A stretch of DNA of 64,000 nt from Methyloversatilis thermotolerans. GTDB taxonomy: Bacteria > Pseudomonadota > Gammaproteobacteria > Burkholderiales > Rhodocyclaceae. The notes beneath the pieces are model-generated. The model saw only the letters and a program-made list of their open reading frames with translations. It was not told where the DNA came from and did no database searches. Every line of letters begins with the position of its first letter. Position 1 is the first letter of the stretch. Below, in pieces: positions 1 to 7,387 of the stretch. The stretch covers positions 1,243,215 to 1,307,214 of the forward strand of contig NZ_KB889967.1 in assembly GCF_000372885.1 (NCBI RefSeq). Direction: 5' to 3'. The translations under genes were made by a program, and so were the position numbers.

Positions 1-188
1 AGCCCGCTCCCACCAAACCCCGGCTCCGTTCGTGTCTGTCGCGAGTTTTTGTGGGAGCGGCCTCTGGCCGCGATGCGGCGCATGCCGGCCGCAGGCTGCG
101 TTCGAAGCTGCATCGCGGGCAAGCCCGCTCCCACGAAACCTTGGCTCCGTTCTCGGCCTGGCCGAGCTTTTGTGGGCGCGATCGCGGG
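1..188. repeat. REP-like palindromic repeat cluster
   Basis: Two direct copies of a unit of about 60 bases (1-60 and 121-180) share AGCCCGCTCCCAC, a GGCTCCGTTC core and TTTTGTGGG. Between them an imperfect inverted repeat pairs 51-76 (GTGGGAGCGG...CGCGATGC) with 110-134 (GCATCGCGG...CCCGCTCCCAC). The arm sequence resembles the REP elements known from pseudomonads. The cluster lies just downstream of the minus-strand GTPase gene, a usual REP position, where it may stabilise or end the transcript. The left edge is cut by the window. Confidence 0.7.
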
Positions 189-200
189 CGGCGGCGAGGG

Positions 201-1220
201 TCAGGCCATTGCGTCGGCGATGGCGCAGGCGGCGAGGAAGGATGCGCGCAAGGCGTCGGCCGGCAGATGCCGGCCGATCAGCACGATGCGGCTGGTGCGG
301 GCTTCGTTTTCGTCCCAGGGGCGACCGTAGTCGAAGCCGGCGATGCGGTGCACGCCCTGGAAGATGAGCCTGCGCGGTTCGCCGGCGATCGACAGCACGC
401 CCTTGTAGCGCAGCAGGTCGACCGAGTAGTCGGCGATGAGCGCATCGACGAAGCTTGCGATGCGATCAAGGTCGAGCGCCCGGTCGGTTTCCAGCAGCAG
501 CGAGCCGACCGCATCATCCCAGGACTTGCGCAGCGTGCCGCCGAAACCGGACAGCGCACGCGGCGACACCGGCTGCCAGCCGGCAACCGGCAGGCCCTTC
601 TCGTCCAGCGTGAAACCGCCGATGGCGAGCAGGTCACGCCAGTGCTCGTCGGCGCTGCCGGCAACGATGATGGGCGCGCGCGCATTCACGCGCTGCAGCC
701 GGGCACACAGTTCGTAAAGTTGCTCCGGCGTCACCAGATCGGCGCGGCTCACCACGAGCCGGTCGGCAAACGCGACCTGGGAGGCGGCGACGCGCTCGCC
801 GCGGAACTGCTGGTCGAAATGTACGGCGTCGACCACCGTGATGACGCCATCGAGGCGGTAACGCTCGCGCAGCACCGGGTCGTTGAAGAAGGTCTGTACC
901 ACCGGTGCCGGATCGGCCAGGCCGGTGCTTTCGATCACCAGCCGGTCGAAAGCCAGTTCGCCGGCATCGCGCCGCGCCATCAGAGCGCGCAAGGCCTCGC
1001 CCAGTTCGCCCTGCACGCTGCAGCAGATGCAGCCATTGGACAGTTCCACGACCGACACTGCAGCGCGGTCCACCAGTCCGCCGTCGATGCCGACCGCGCC
1101 GAACTCGTTCTCGATCACCGCGATGCGCTGGCCGTGATCGGCCGCGAGAAGCCGGTTCAGCAAGGTGGTCTTGCCCGCGCCAAGAAAGCCGCTCAGCAAG
1201 GTGGTCGGAATCGGGTCCAT
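201..1220 (-). CDS. yjiA: G3E-family (CobW/YjiA-like) metal-binding GTPase
   Basis: Protein of 339 residues of the COG0523 family of GTP-dependent metallochaperones. It starts MDPIPTTLLSGFLGAGKTTL, so the P-loop is right at the N terminus; this typical family start is why I chose position 1220 over ATG 1238 or the TTG further upstream. The family metal motif is present as GCICCS, a Walker B/switch region appears as ESTGLADP, and a CobW C-terminal domain follows. The usual NKxD/TKxD guanine motif reads SRAD, a variant. It is the last gene of cstA-ybdD-yjiA, the same order as the E. coli btsT(yjiY)-yjiX-yjiA group. The exact metal and client are unknown; the context suggests a link to the CstA transporter. 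Confidence 0.88.
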   Translation of the reverse strand: MDPIPTTLLSGFLGAGKTTLLNRLLAADHGQRIAVIENEFGAVGIDGGLVDRAAVSVVELSNGCICCSVQGELGEALRALMARRDAGELAFDRLVIESTGLADPAPVVQTFFNDPVLRERYRLDGVITVVDAVHFDQQFRGERVAASQVAFADRLVVSRADLVTPEQLYELCARLQRVNARAPIIVAGSADEHWRDLLAIGGFTLDEKGLPVAGWQPVSPRALSGFGGTLRKSWDDAVGSLLLETDRALDLDRIASFVDALIADYSVDLLRYKGVLSIAGEPRRLIFQGVHRIAGFDYGRPWDENEARTSRIVLIGRHLPADALRASFLAACAIADAMA

Positions 1221-1331
1221 CGGATTCACGGCAGGCATTCCAAAAAAATGCCGGGGAAGGCTTGCGCCGACCCCGGCCAATAAGGAGGAGGTGGTACATC
1301 GGCGAAGGACGCTGCCGCGATCGACAAGGTC

Positions 1332-1526
1332 CTAACAACATTTGCCGGAAGCGCCGCCGAAGCGCGCTTCCTGGCGTTCACGGAAAAACTCTTCATAGGT
1401 CATCGGCGCCCGGTCCGGGTGCTTCATGCGCATGTGCTGCACATAGGTATCGTAATCCGGCAGACCGACCATCAGGCGGGCCGCCTGACCCAGATATTCG
1501 CCCATGCGCGCAATGTCCTTAAACAT
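1332..1526 (-). CDS. ybdD: YbdD/YjiX family small protein
   Basis: A 64-residue soluble protein beginning MFKDIARMGEYLGQAARLMV with the family core GLPDYDTYVQHM and the terminal stretch EEFFRERQEARFG followed by CC. This DUF466 family is almost always encoded directly behind CstA/BtsT transporters, as here (114 bases after cstA). Its role is not established; an accessory function for the transporter is the usual inference. Two cysteines at the extreme C terminus could bind metal, which would fit with the neighbouring G3E GTPase, but that is speculation. Confidence 0.88.
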   Translation of the reverse strand: MFKDIARMGEYLGQAARLMVGLPDYDTYVQHMRMKHPDRAPMTYEEFFRERQEARFGGASGKCC

Positions 1527-1640
1527 GATGACACCCCGGGGCGCCCGACCCGTCGCGCGGCTGCGCGGTCGGCAGCAGCGTGACGGGCCCGGTGCGCACT
1601 TCTTCTGGAAGATGCGCCCGCATCGAGCACCCGTTTGCCA

Positions 1641-3707
1641 TCACGCCCTGCCCGCCTCGGCGTGCAGGCCGTGATGCGATTCGCGCACGCTCGGCCGGTC
1701 GTCGCGCAGTGCCTGCATCACCTTGCGGATACCGAAGAAGGTGATGGACAGCACCACCAGCACGAACAGCGATGCGAGCGCGGCATCGACATAGTCGTTG
1801 AAAATGACCTGCTGCATCTGTTCGATGCTCTTGGCCGGCGCCAGTACTTCGCCGTTCTCCGCGGCGGCGCTGAACTTGGCGGCGTGGGCCAGGAAACCGA
1901 TCTTCGGGTTCTCGCTGAATACCTTCTGCCAGCCGGCGGTCAGCGTGCAGGCGAGCAGCCACACCGTGGGCAGCACGGTCACCCACATGTAGCGCTGCTT
2001 CTTCATCTTCACCAGCACCACGGTGGCGAGCACCAGCGCGACCGCAGCCAGCATCTGGTTGGCCACGCCGAACAGCGGCCACAGCGTGTTGATGCCGCCC
2101 AGCGGATCGACCACGCCCTGGTACAGGAAGTAGCCCCAGGCGGCGACGCACAGGCCGGTGGCGACCAGGTTGGGCACCAGCGCCTCGGTGCGCTTGAACG
2201 ACGGCACGAAGGTGCCCATCAGATCCTGCAGCATGAAACGGCCAGCACGCGTACCGGCGTCGACCGCGGTCAGGATGAACAGCGCCTCGAACAGGATGGC
2301 GAAGTGGTACCAGAACGCCATCATGGCCTGACCGCCTATCACCTGGTGCAGGATGTGCGCCATGCCGACGGCGAGCGTCGGCGCGCCGCCGGCACGCGAA
2401 ATGATGCTGGTTTCGCCGACGTCGGCCGCGGTCTGCGTCAGCATTTCCGGCGTCACCACGAAGCCCCACTGGGAAATCACCGTGGCCGCTTCCTGCGCGG
2501 TCTTGCCGATCAGCGCTGCCGGGCTGTTCATCGCGAAGTACACGCCGGGATCGATGACCGAGGCGGCCACCAGCGCCATGATGGCGACGAAGGACTCCAT
2601 CAGCATGCCGCCGTAGCCGATCAGTGGCGCATCGGTTTCACGATCGAGCAGCTTGGGCGTGGTGCCGGAAGAGATCAGCGCATGGAAGCCGGATACCGCG
2701 CCGCAGGCGATGGTGATGAACAGGAAGGGGAACAGATTGCCCGACCATACGGGACCGCTGCCATCGATGAACTTCGTTACCGCCGGCATTTCGAGCTGGG
2801 GTGCGACGATGAGGATGCCGAGCGCCAGACCGACGATGGTGCCGATCTTGAGGAAGGTCGACAGGTAGTCGCGCGGGGCGAGCAGCAACCAGACCGGCAG
2901 CACCGATGCGACGAAACCGTAGCCGATGAGCATCCAGGTAAGCTGCTTGCCGTCGAAGGTGAGCAGCGGGCCCCACACCGGATCGGCCGCCACCCAGCCA
3001 CCGGCGACAATGGCCAGCATGAGCAGCACGAAACCGGCGATGGACACCTCGCCGATGCGGCCGGGCCGGACATAGCGCATGTACAGACCCATCAGGATGG
3101 CGATCGGGATGGTCGCGGCGACCGTGAAGAAGCCCCAGGGCGAGTGCGCCAGCGCCTTGACCACGATGAGCGCCAGCACGGCCAGGATGATCACCATGAT
3201 CATGAAAGCGCCAAACAGCGCGATCACGCCGGGCACCTCGCCCAGTTCGGACTTGATCAGATCGCCCAGCGAGCGCCCGTCGCGGCGCGTGGAAATGAAC
3301 AGCACCATGAAATCCTGCACCGCGCCGGCGAACACCACGCCGGCGAGGATCCACAGCATGCCCGGCAGGTAGCCCATCTGCGCCGCCAGTACCGGTCCGA
3401 CCAGCGGGCCGGCACCGGCAATCGCCGCGAAGTGGTGACCGAACAGGATGTTGCGGTTGGTGGGTACGTAGTCCAGGCCGTCATTCCTGGCCCACGCCGG
3501 CGTGATGCGGCGGGCGTCCAGCTCCATGACACGGGTGGCGATGAAGCGCGCGTAGAAACGGTAGGCGATCAGGTAGACCGATAGTGCGGCCAGCACGATC
3601 CAGAGGGCGCTGATGCTCTCGCCGCGCGACAGCGCGACCACGCCGAGACAGGCGGCGCCGGTCACCGACAGCGCGGCCCAGCCGAGCTTGGAAATCAGGG
3701 GGTTCAT
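1641..3707 (-). CDS. cstA: CstA/BtsT family carbon-starvation transporter
   Basis: Inner-membrane protein of 688 residues, close to E. coli CstA and BtsT (about 700-716). From the N terminus it shows many hydrophobic segments and the conserved patch FGHHFAAIAGAGPLVGPVLA near residues 70-90, then FMVLFISTRRDGRSLG and further helices to a polar C terminus. The family imports pyruvate and/or peptides when carbon is scarce. The ATG at 3707 is chosen because a GAGGAG ribosome site lies just upstream and MNPLISKLGW begins the first membrane helix; the reading frame stays open upstream without family sequence. First gene of the group with ybdD and the G3E GTPase. Which substrate it carries cannot be told from sequence. 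Confidence 0.92.
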   Translation of the reverse strand: MNPLISKLGWAALSVTGAACLGVVALSRGESISALWIVLAALSVYLIAYRFYARFIATRVMELDARRITPAWARNDGLDYVPTNRNILFGHHFAAIAGAGPLVGPVLAAQMGYLPGMLWILAGVVFAGAVQDFMVLFISTRRDGRSLGDLIKSELGEVPGVIALFGAFMIMVIILAVLALIVVKALAHSPWGFFTVAATIPIAILMGLYMRYVRPGRIGEVSIAGFVLLMLAIVAGGWVAADPVWGPLLTFDGKQLTWMLIGYGFVASVLPVWLLLAPRDYLSTFLKIGTIVGLALGILIVAPQLEMPAVTKFIDGSGPVWSGNLFPFLFITIACGAVSGFHALISSGTTPKLLDRETDAPLIGYGGMLMESFVAIMALVAASVIDPGVYFAMNSPAALIGKTAQEAATVISQWGFVVTPEMLTQTAADVGETSIISRAGGAPTLAVGMAHILHQVIGGQAMMAFWYHFAILFEALFILTAVDAGTRAGRFMLQDLMGTFVPSFKRTEALVPNLVATGLCVAAWGYFLYQGVVDPLGGINTLWPLFGVANQMLAAVALVLATVVLVKMKKQRYMWVTVLPTVWLLACTLTAGWQKVFSENPKIGFLAHAAKFSAAAENGEVLAPAKSIEQMQQVIFNDYVDAALASLFVLVVLSITFFGIRKVMQALRDDRPSVRESHHGLHAEAGRA

Positions 3708-4130
3708 GTGTCTCCTCGGGCGCCCGGTGGTCCGGGCTGCAGCGACCGCGACCGCGCGGCCTCGTGTCGCCAGCGCTCCGCTGGCCGCCGCCGCCCGCTG
3801 ACGGGAGCGAACGCGGGCATGCACGGACGCGACGACTGTCGACCTCCTGCCCTGCGACAGCGCATGTCTGCGCTGCAAGCGGGTGGAGTACCGGGAGTAT
3901 GGTTGGCCGGGCAAAGCCCCCGCATCGGTGCGATTACGCAGTGGCACTCCGCGCCAACACCTAGCGGTAAACCCTGAGTGCTGCGTCAATCCTGCAAAAG
4001 ACCCGGGGCGGGTCCTGTACAGGACCCGCCCCGGACAAGGACGACGCGTGCCGGACACGCGTCGCCACCTCGCCACGCCGGGACATGCGCACGCCGCCCC
4101 GTCCCCGGGGGGCGGAATGCGCCGGCACCG
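3708..4130. other. Intergenic region between cstA and csbD
   Basis: This stretch of 423 bases has no gene I can support. It must contain the cstA promoter on the minus strand, but I see no clear -35/-10 pair or sigma-54 element. It also holds the strong palindrome listed separately at 4003-4034. The remaining sequence is GC-rich with no further repeat, tRNA or riboswitch-like pattern that I can recognise. Confidence 0.6.
4003..4034 (-). terminator. Perfect 32-base palindrome, terminator of the csbD operon
   Basis: Both 14-base arms match without error around a central GTAC (4017-4020). Read on the minus strand the hairpin is followed by GTCTTTTGC, a short T tract, so it looks like an intrinsic terminator about 97 bases after the csbD stop codon. 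The perfect symmetry would also allow a dimeric protein to bind, but terminator is the simpler reading. Confidence 0.65.
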
Positions 4131-4334
4131 TCAGCCGTGCATGCGGCGTTCCCAATCCTTCACCTGCCGCTCGGCTTCGTCGCGTGCGACGCCATAACGT
4201 TCCTGGATCTTGCCCGCGAGCTGCTCGCGATGGCCTTCGATCACATCCAGTTCGTCATCGGTGAGCTTGCCCCACTGTTCCTTCACCTTCCCCTTCAGTT
4301 GCTTCCAGTTGCCTTCGATACGGTCGCTGTTCAT
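4131..4334 (-). CDS. CsbD family stress-response protein
   Basis: Small hydrophilic protein of 67 residues starting MNSDRIEGNWKQLKGKVKEQ, the diagnostic CsbD/YjbJ N terminus, followed by WGKLTDDELDVIEGHREQL. It is highly charged and helical, with no membrane segment. Family members are among the most abundant general-stress proteins in many bacteria but their biochemical role is unknown. AGGAAG lies at a good distance before the ATG. It is the last gene of a small minus-strand operon after a ferritin-like protein and a DUF1328 membrane peptide, a typical stress-gene association. Confidence 0.92.
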   Translation of the reverse strand: MNSDRIEGNWKQLKGKVKEQWGKLTDDELDVIEGHREQLAGKIQERYGVARDEAERQVKDWERRMHG

Positions 4335-4384
4335 GGCGCTTCCTTTCTATCGGTGGTTGGAAATCACTGCACAGGCCCGCTCGC

Positions 4385-4939
4385 TCACTGTTCGAGCAGG
4401 TCCGCCAGTTCGTCGGCGTGCTCCTCCTCGTCATGCAGGATGTCCTCGAGCAGACGCCGGGTGGTCGGGTCCTTGTCGCCGATGAGCGAAATCATCTGGC
4501 GGTAGCTCTCTACCGCGATGCGCTCGGCGACCAGATTGGCCCGGACCATGGACTTCAGGTCGGTTGCTTCGTCGTAGTCCGCATGACTGCGATCGAGCAG
4601 CCGCGACGGGTCGAAATCGGGCTCGCCGCCCAGTTGCACGATGCGTCGCGCCAGCAGGTCGGCATGCGCCGCCTCCTCGTCGGCGTGCTCGCGGAACTCG
4701 TCGGCGATGGCCGGCGAATTCATGCCATGCGCGGTGAAATGATGGCGCTTGTAGCGCAACACACAGACCAGCTCGGTGGCCAGCGCATGGTTGAGCAGAT
4801 GAACGATGTCCTCGCTCCAGGCGCTGTTCGCGGGCGTGACCGCGCCTTTGTCCAGGTCCTCGCTGGCTCGGCGGAGGGCATCGTGATCCAGCGTCATCGC
4901 CCCCTTCTCGTCGTTCTTGCGCAGGGTCGCTATGGTCAT
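4385..4939 (-). CDS. Ferritin-like (bacterioferritin/Dps-type) protein
   Basis: Four-helix ferritin-like protein of 184 residues. Candidate iron ligands are visible: E in HALATELVCVLRYK, the EHADEEAAHAD segment and later EDILHDEEEHADEL, together giving the ExxH pairs of the superfamily. The family stores or oxidises iron or protects DNA from peroxide; which applies is not clear. The start at 4939 is preferred to the ATG at 4945 because AAGGAG directly abuts the upstream ATG and gives normal spacing only to the second one. Located between DUF1328 and csbD on the same strand with short gaps, so probably co-transcribed. Confidence 0.85.
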   Translation of the reverse strand: MTIATLRKNDEKGAMTLDHDALRRASEDLDKGAVTPANSAWSEDIVHLLNHALATELVCVLRYKRHHFTAHGMNSPAIADEFREHADEEAAHADLLARRIVQLGGEPDFDPSRLLDRSHADYDEATDLKSMVRANLVAERIAVESYRQMISLIGDKDPTTRRLLEDILHDEEEHADELADLLEQ

Positions 4940-4967
4940 GGTCATCTCCTTGTCCGGGTATGGCGTG

Positions 4968-5141
4968 TCAGTTCAGTGCCTTGATGCCGAGCAGTCCCAG
5001 CACCAGGAAGATGACGAACACAGCCACACAGATGAAGAAAAGAATCTTGGCGATGCCGGCGGCACCGGCGGCGATGCCGGTAAAGCCGAACACGCCGGCC
5101 ACGAGCGATATCAGTGCGAATATGAGAGCCCACTTCAGCAT
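4968..5141 (-). CDS. DUF1328 (UPF0391) small membrane protein
   Basis: A 57-residue hydrophobic peptide starting [20 protein letters not shown], with two membrane helices separated by a small [11 protein letters not shown] linker. This matches the YtjA/UPF0391 family. Function unknown; members occur with CsbD and other stress proteins, as here. The ATG at 5141 follows AAGGAG at good spacing; the open frame further upstream carries no family sequence. First gene of the stress operon. Confidence 0.88.
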   Translation of the reverse strand: MLKWALIFALISLVAGVFGFTGIAAGAAGIAKILFFICVAVFVIFLVLGLLGIKALN

Positions 5142-5398
5142 GACGTTCTCCTTGTCTGAGGGATGATGGAATGCGATCGCAGGCGGGCGCCGAAGATCGC
5201 TGCGGCATGGGATGAATGATCCGGGAGGGCGACCAAACGGCGTATCGGCGATCCGGCAGCGCCGTGTAGGCGGATGACACCGCCTTGTGGGTGCCGTCCG
5301 ACAGTGGCGCACCCGGCACCCCGGAAACGCCGTTATCCGGGCGCGACGCACGCGGCTGAAACGCCTTATCATCCGGGCTTCCTTACCGCCATCGCGCC

Positions 5399-6760
5399 AT
5401 GCAACTGCGCCTGAAATTCGTGCTGCTCGCCGTCGTACCGCTGCTGCTCGCGATCGCCGCGGTCGCCGCCGTAGTGAAGCTGCAGGGGCGCGCGCTGGCC
5501 GACGCCGAACATGCCATCGTCGAGCCCGCACTGACCGAGGCGCGGCGCGCCGAACTGCGCAACTACGTACTGCTCGCGCTGGCCAGCATCAGCCATCTCA
5601 GCGGGCGTCAGGATGAAGCCGCGCGCCGTCAGGCGCTCGATCTGCTCGGCCGGCTCGAATTCGGCGACGACGGCTATTTCTTCGTCTATGACTATCGTGG
5701 CCGCGTGCTCATGCACCCGCGCCAGCCCGAACTGGTCGGCCGTACGCTGTGGGACATGAAGGATCCGCTCGGCCGCCCGACCATCCAGAACCTGATCGCC
5801 ACCGCGCGCGATGGCGGCGGCTATGTCGACTTCATCTGGCGCCGGCCGTCTTCCGGCCGCCCGGAGAACAAGCTGGGTTACGTGGCGTCCCTGCCCGGGT
5901 GGGAATGGATGCTCGGCACCGGGCTGTACACCGACGACATCGTGGCCGCGCGTCAGCGCATGGAACAGCAGGCGCAGCTCGCCATCCGCAATACGCTGGG
6001 CGTGATCGCGGCCATCGCCGTGGTGGCGACCGTGCTGGTGGCGCTGGGGGGCATGGCGCTCAATCTGTCCGACCGTCGCGTGGCCGAACAGAAAATGCGC
6101 GAACTGGCCCGCCAGGTTGTGCGCTCGCAGGAAACCGAACGCACCCGGGTGGCGGGCGAACTGCATGACGGCGTGAGTCAGAGCCTGGTGTCGGTGAAAT
6201 TCCTGCTCGAATCGGCCCAGGCGCGGCTGGAAGCGCCGGACACCGAGGCGGTCGAGGCCGCCCGGCGCAGTCTGGGACGGGGCATCGCCGCCATGGAGGA
6301 TGTGCTGGGCGATGTGCGGCGCATTTCGCACGGCCTGCGGCCCACACTGCTCGACACGCTGGGTCTGCAGGCAGCGATGAAGCAGGTGCTGGACGAGTTT
6401 TCGGCGCGCACGGGCATCGCCTGTTCCATGCAGACGGACGCCGACGAACAGCGCGGCGCCGGCGGAGACGTGGCAACCGCGCTGTTCCGCCTGTTGCAGG
6501 AAGCATTGAACAATGTCGAACGCCACGCGACCGCCTCACGGGTGACGCTCAGCCTGCGTCGGGATGGCGCGCATCGCGTGCTGGAACTGGCGGATGACGG
6601 GCATGGCTTCGATGTCGACGCGGTGGCCGCATCGCCACGCCGCGGCCTTGGATTGTCCAGCATGCGCGAACGCATCGAGGCGCTGGGCGGAAGTTTCCGG
6701 ATCGAATCCGGTCCGCGCGGCACGACCCTGACCGCCCGCCTGCCGGAGCAGGATGCATGA
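5399..6760 (+). CDS. Sensor histidine kinase with Cache domain (NarL-type partner)
   Basis: Protein of 453 residues: membrane helix at about 6-26, a periplasmic single-Cache domain ([39 protein letters not shown]), a second helix at about 200-220, a HisKA_3 dimerisation helix with [16 protein letters not shown] (phospho-acceptor H256), and an HATPase domain ([26 protein letters not shown]). The Cache fold usually binds small ligands such as organic acids; the ligand here is unknown. Its stop overlaps the start of the response-regulator gene by four bases (ATGA), so the pair is translationally coupled. The gene order ends with a FUSC membrane protein. Confidence 0.9.
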   Translation: MQLRLKFVLLAVVPLLLAIAAVAAVVKLQGRALADAEHAIVEPALTEARRAELRNYVLLALASISHLSGRQDEAARRQALDLLGRLEFGDDGYFFVYDYRGRVLMHPRQPELVGRTLWDMKDPLGRPTIQNLIATARDGGGYVDFIWRRPSSGRPENKLGYVASLPGWEWMLGTGLYTDDIVAARQRMEQQAQLAIRNTLGVIAAIAVVATVLVALGGMALNLSDRRVAEQKMRELARQVVRSQETERTRVAGELHDGVSQSLVSVKFLLESAQARLEAPDTEAVEAARRSLGRGIAAMEDVLGDVRRISHGLRPTLLDTLGLQAAMKQVLDEFSARTGIACSMQTDADEQRGAGGDVATALFRLLQEALNNVERHATASRVTLSLRRDGAHRVLELADDGHGFDVDAVAASPRRGLGLSSMRERIEALGGSFRIESGPRGTTLTARLPEQDA

Positions 6761-7383
6761 AGCCTGCGCTGCGCCTCCTGCTGGTCGACGATCACCCACT
6801 GGTGCGCGACGGACTGCGCGCGCGGCTGGAAGCGGTCGGCCACTTCACGGTGGTGGCCGAAGCCGGATCCGCCGCCGAGGCGCTGGAGGCGATCGCGCGC
6901 CACGCACCGGACTGCGTGCTGATGGACATTTCGATGCGCGACATGCACGGCATCGAATTGACGCGGCGGCTGCAGCACAGCGATCCCGGACTGCAGGTCA
7001 TCATGCTCACCATGCACGACGAGCCGCAATACGTGGTCGAGGCCTTCCGCGCCGGCGCCCGGGGCTATGTACTGAAAGACAGCCCGTCCGCGGAAATCGT
7101 CGCCGCCATCGACGCGGTGAGCGCGGGCCGGCGCTATTTCAGCGCCCGCGTGGCCGACGCCCTGGTCAATGCCAGTCTGCCGGAGCCCGAGCTGACGCCA
7201 CGCGAACGGGAGGTGCTGAAACTGATCGCGGATGGCCTCGGCAACAAGGAAATCGCCGCCCGTCTGGCGCTGTCGGTACGGACTGTGGAAACGCACCGCA
7301 TCAACATCAAACGCAAATTCGATCTCGACAGCACCGCCGCCCTGGTGAAGTTCGCGCTCGACCATTGCCGGGACAGGACCTGA
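6757..7383 (+). CDS. LuxR/NarL-family response regulator
   Basis: A 208-residue regulator: receiver domain with VDDHPLVRDGL at the N terminus, phospho-acceptor D57 in LMDISM, conserved T in MLTMHD and K in YVLKDS, followed by a LuxR-type helix-turn-helix (LTPREREVLKLIADGLGNKE, then SVRTVETHRINIKRKF). It is the partner of the kinase encoded just upstream, with an ATGA overlap. Four bases separate it from the FUSC gene, an obvious candidate target or co-regulated gene. Confidence 0.93.
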   Translation: MKPALRLLLVDDHPLVRDGLRARLEAVGHFTVVAEAGSAAEALEAIARHAPDCVLMDISMRDMHGIELTRRLQHSDPGLQVIMLTMHDEPQYVVEAFRAGARGYVLKDSPSAEIVAAIDAVSAGRRYFSARVADALVNASLPEPELTPREREVLKLIADGLGNKEIAARLALSVRTVETHRINIKRKFDLDSTAALVKFALDHCRDRT

Positions 7384-7387
7384 CGCG

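Noticed and set aside
1635-3584. 649-codon open frame opposite cstA
   Set aside because: Mirror frame of a clear transporter gene; low-complexity His/Gln/Arg/Asp sequence without domains.
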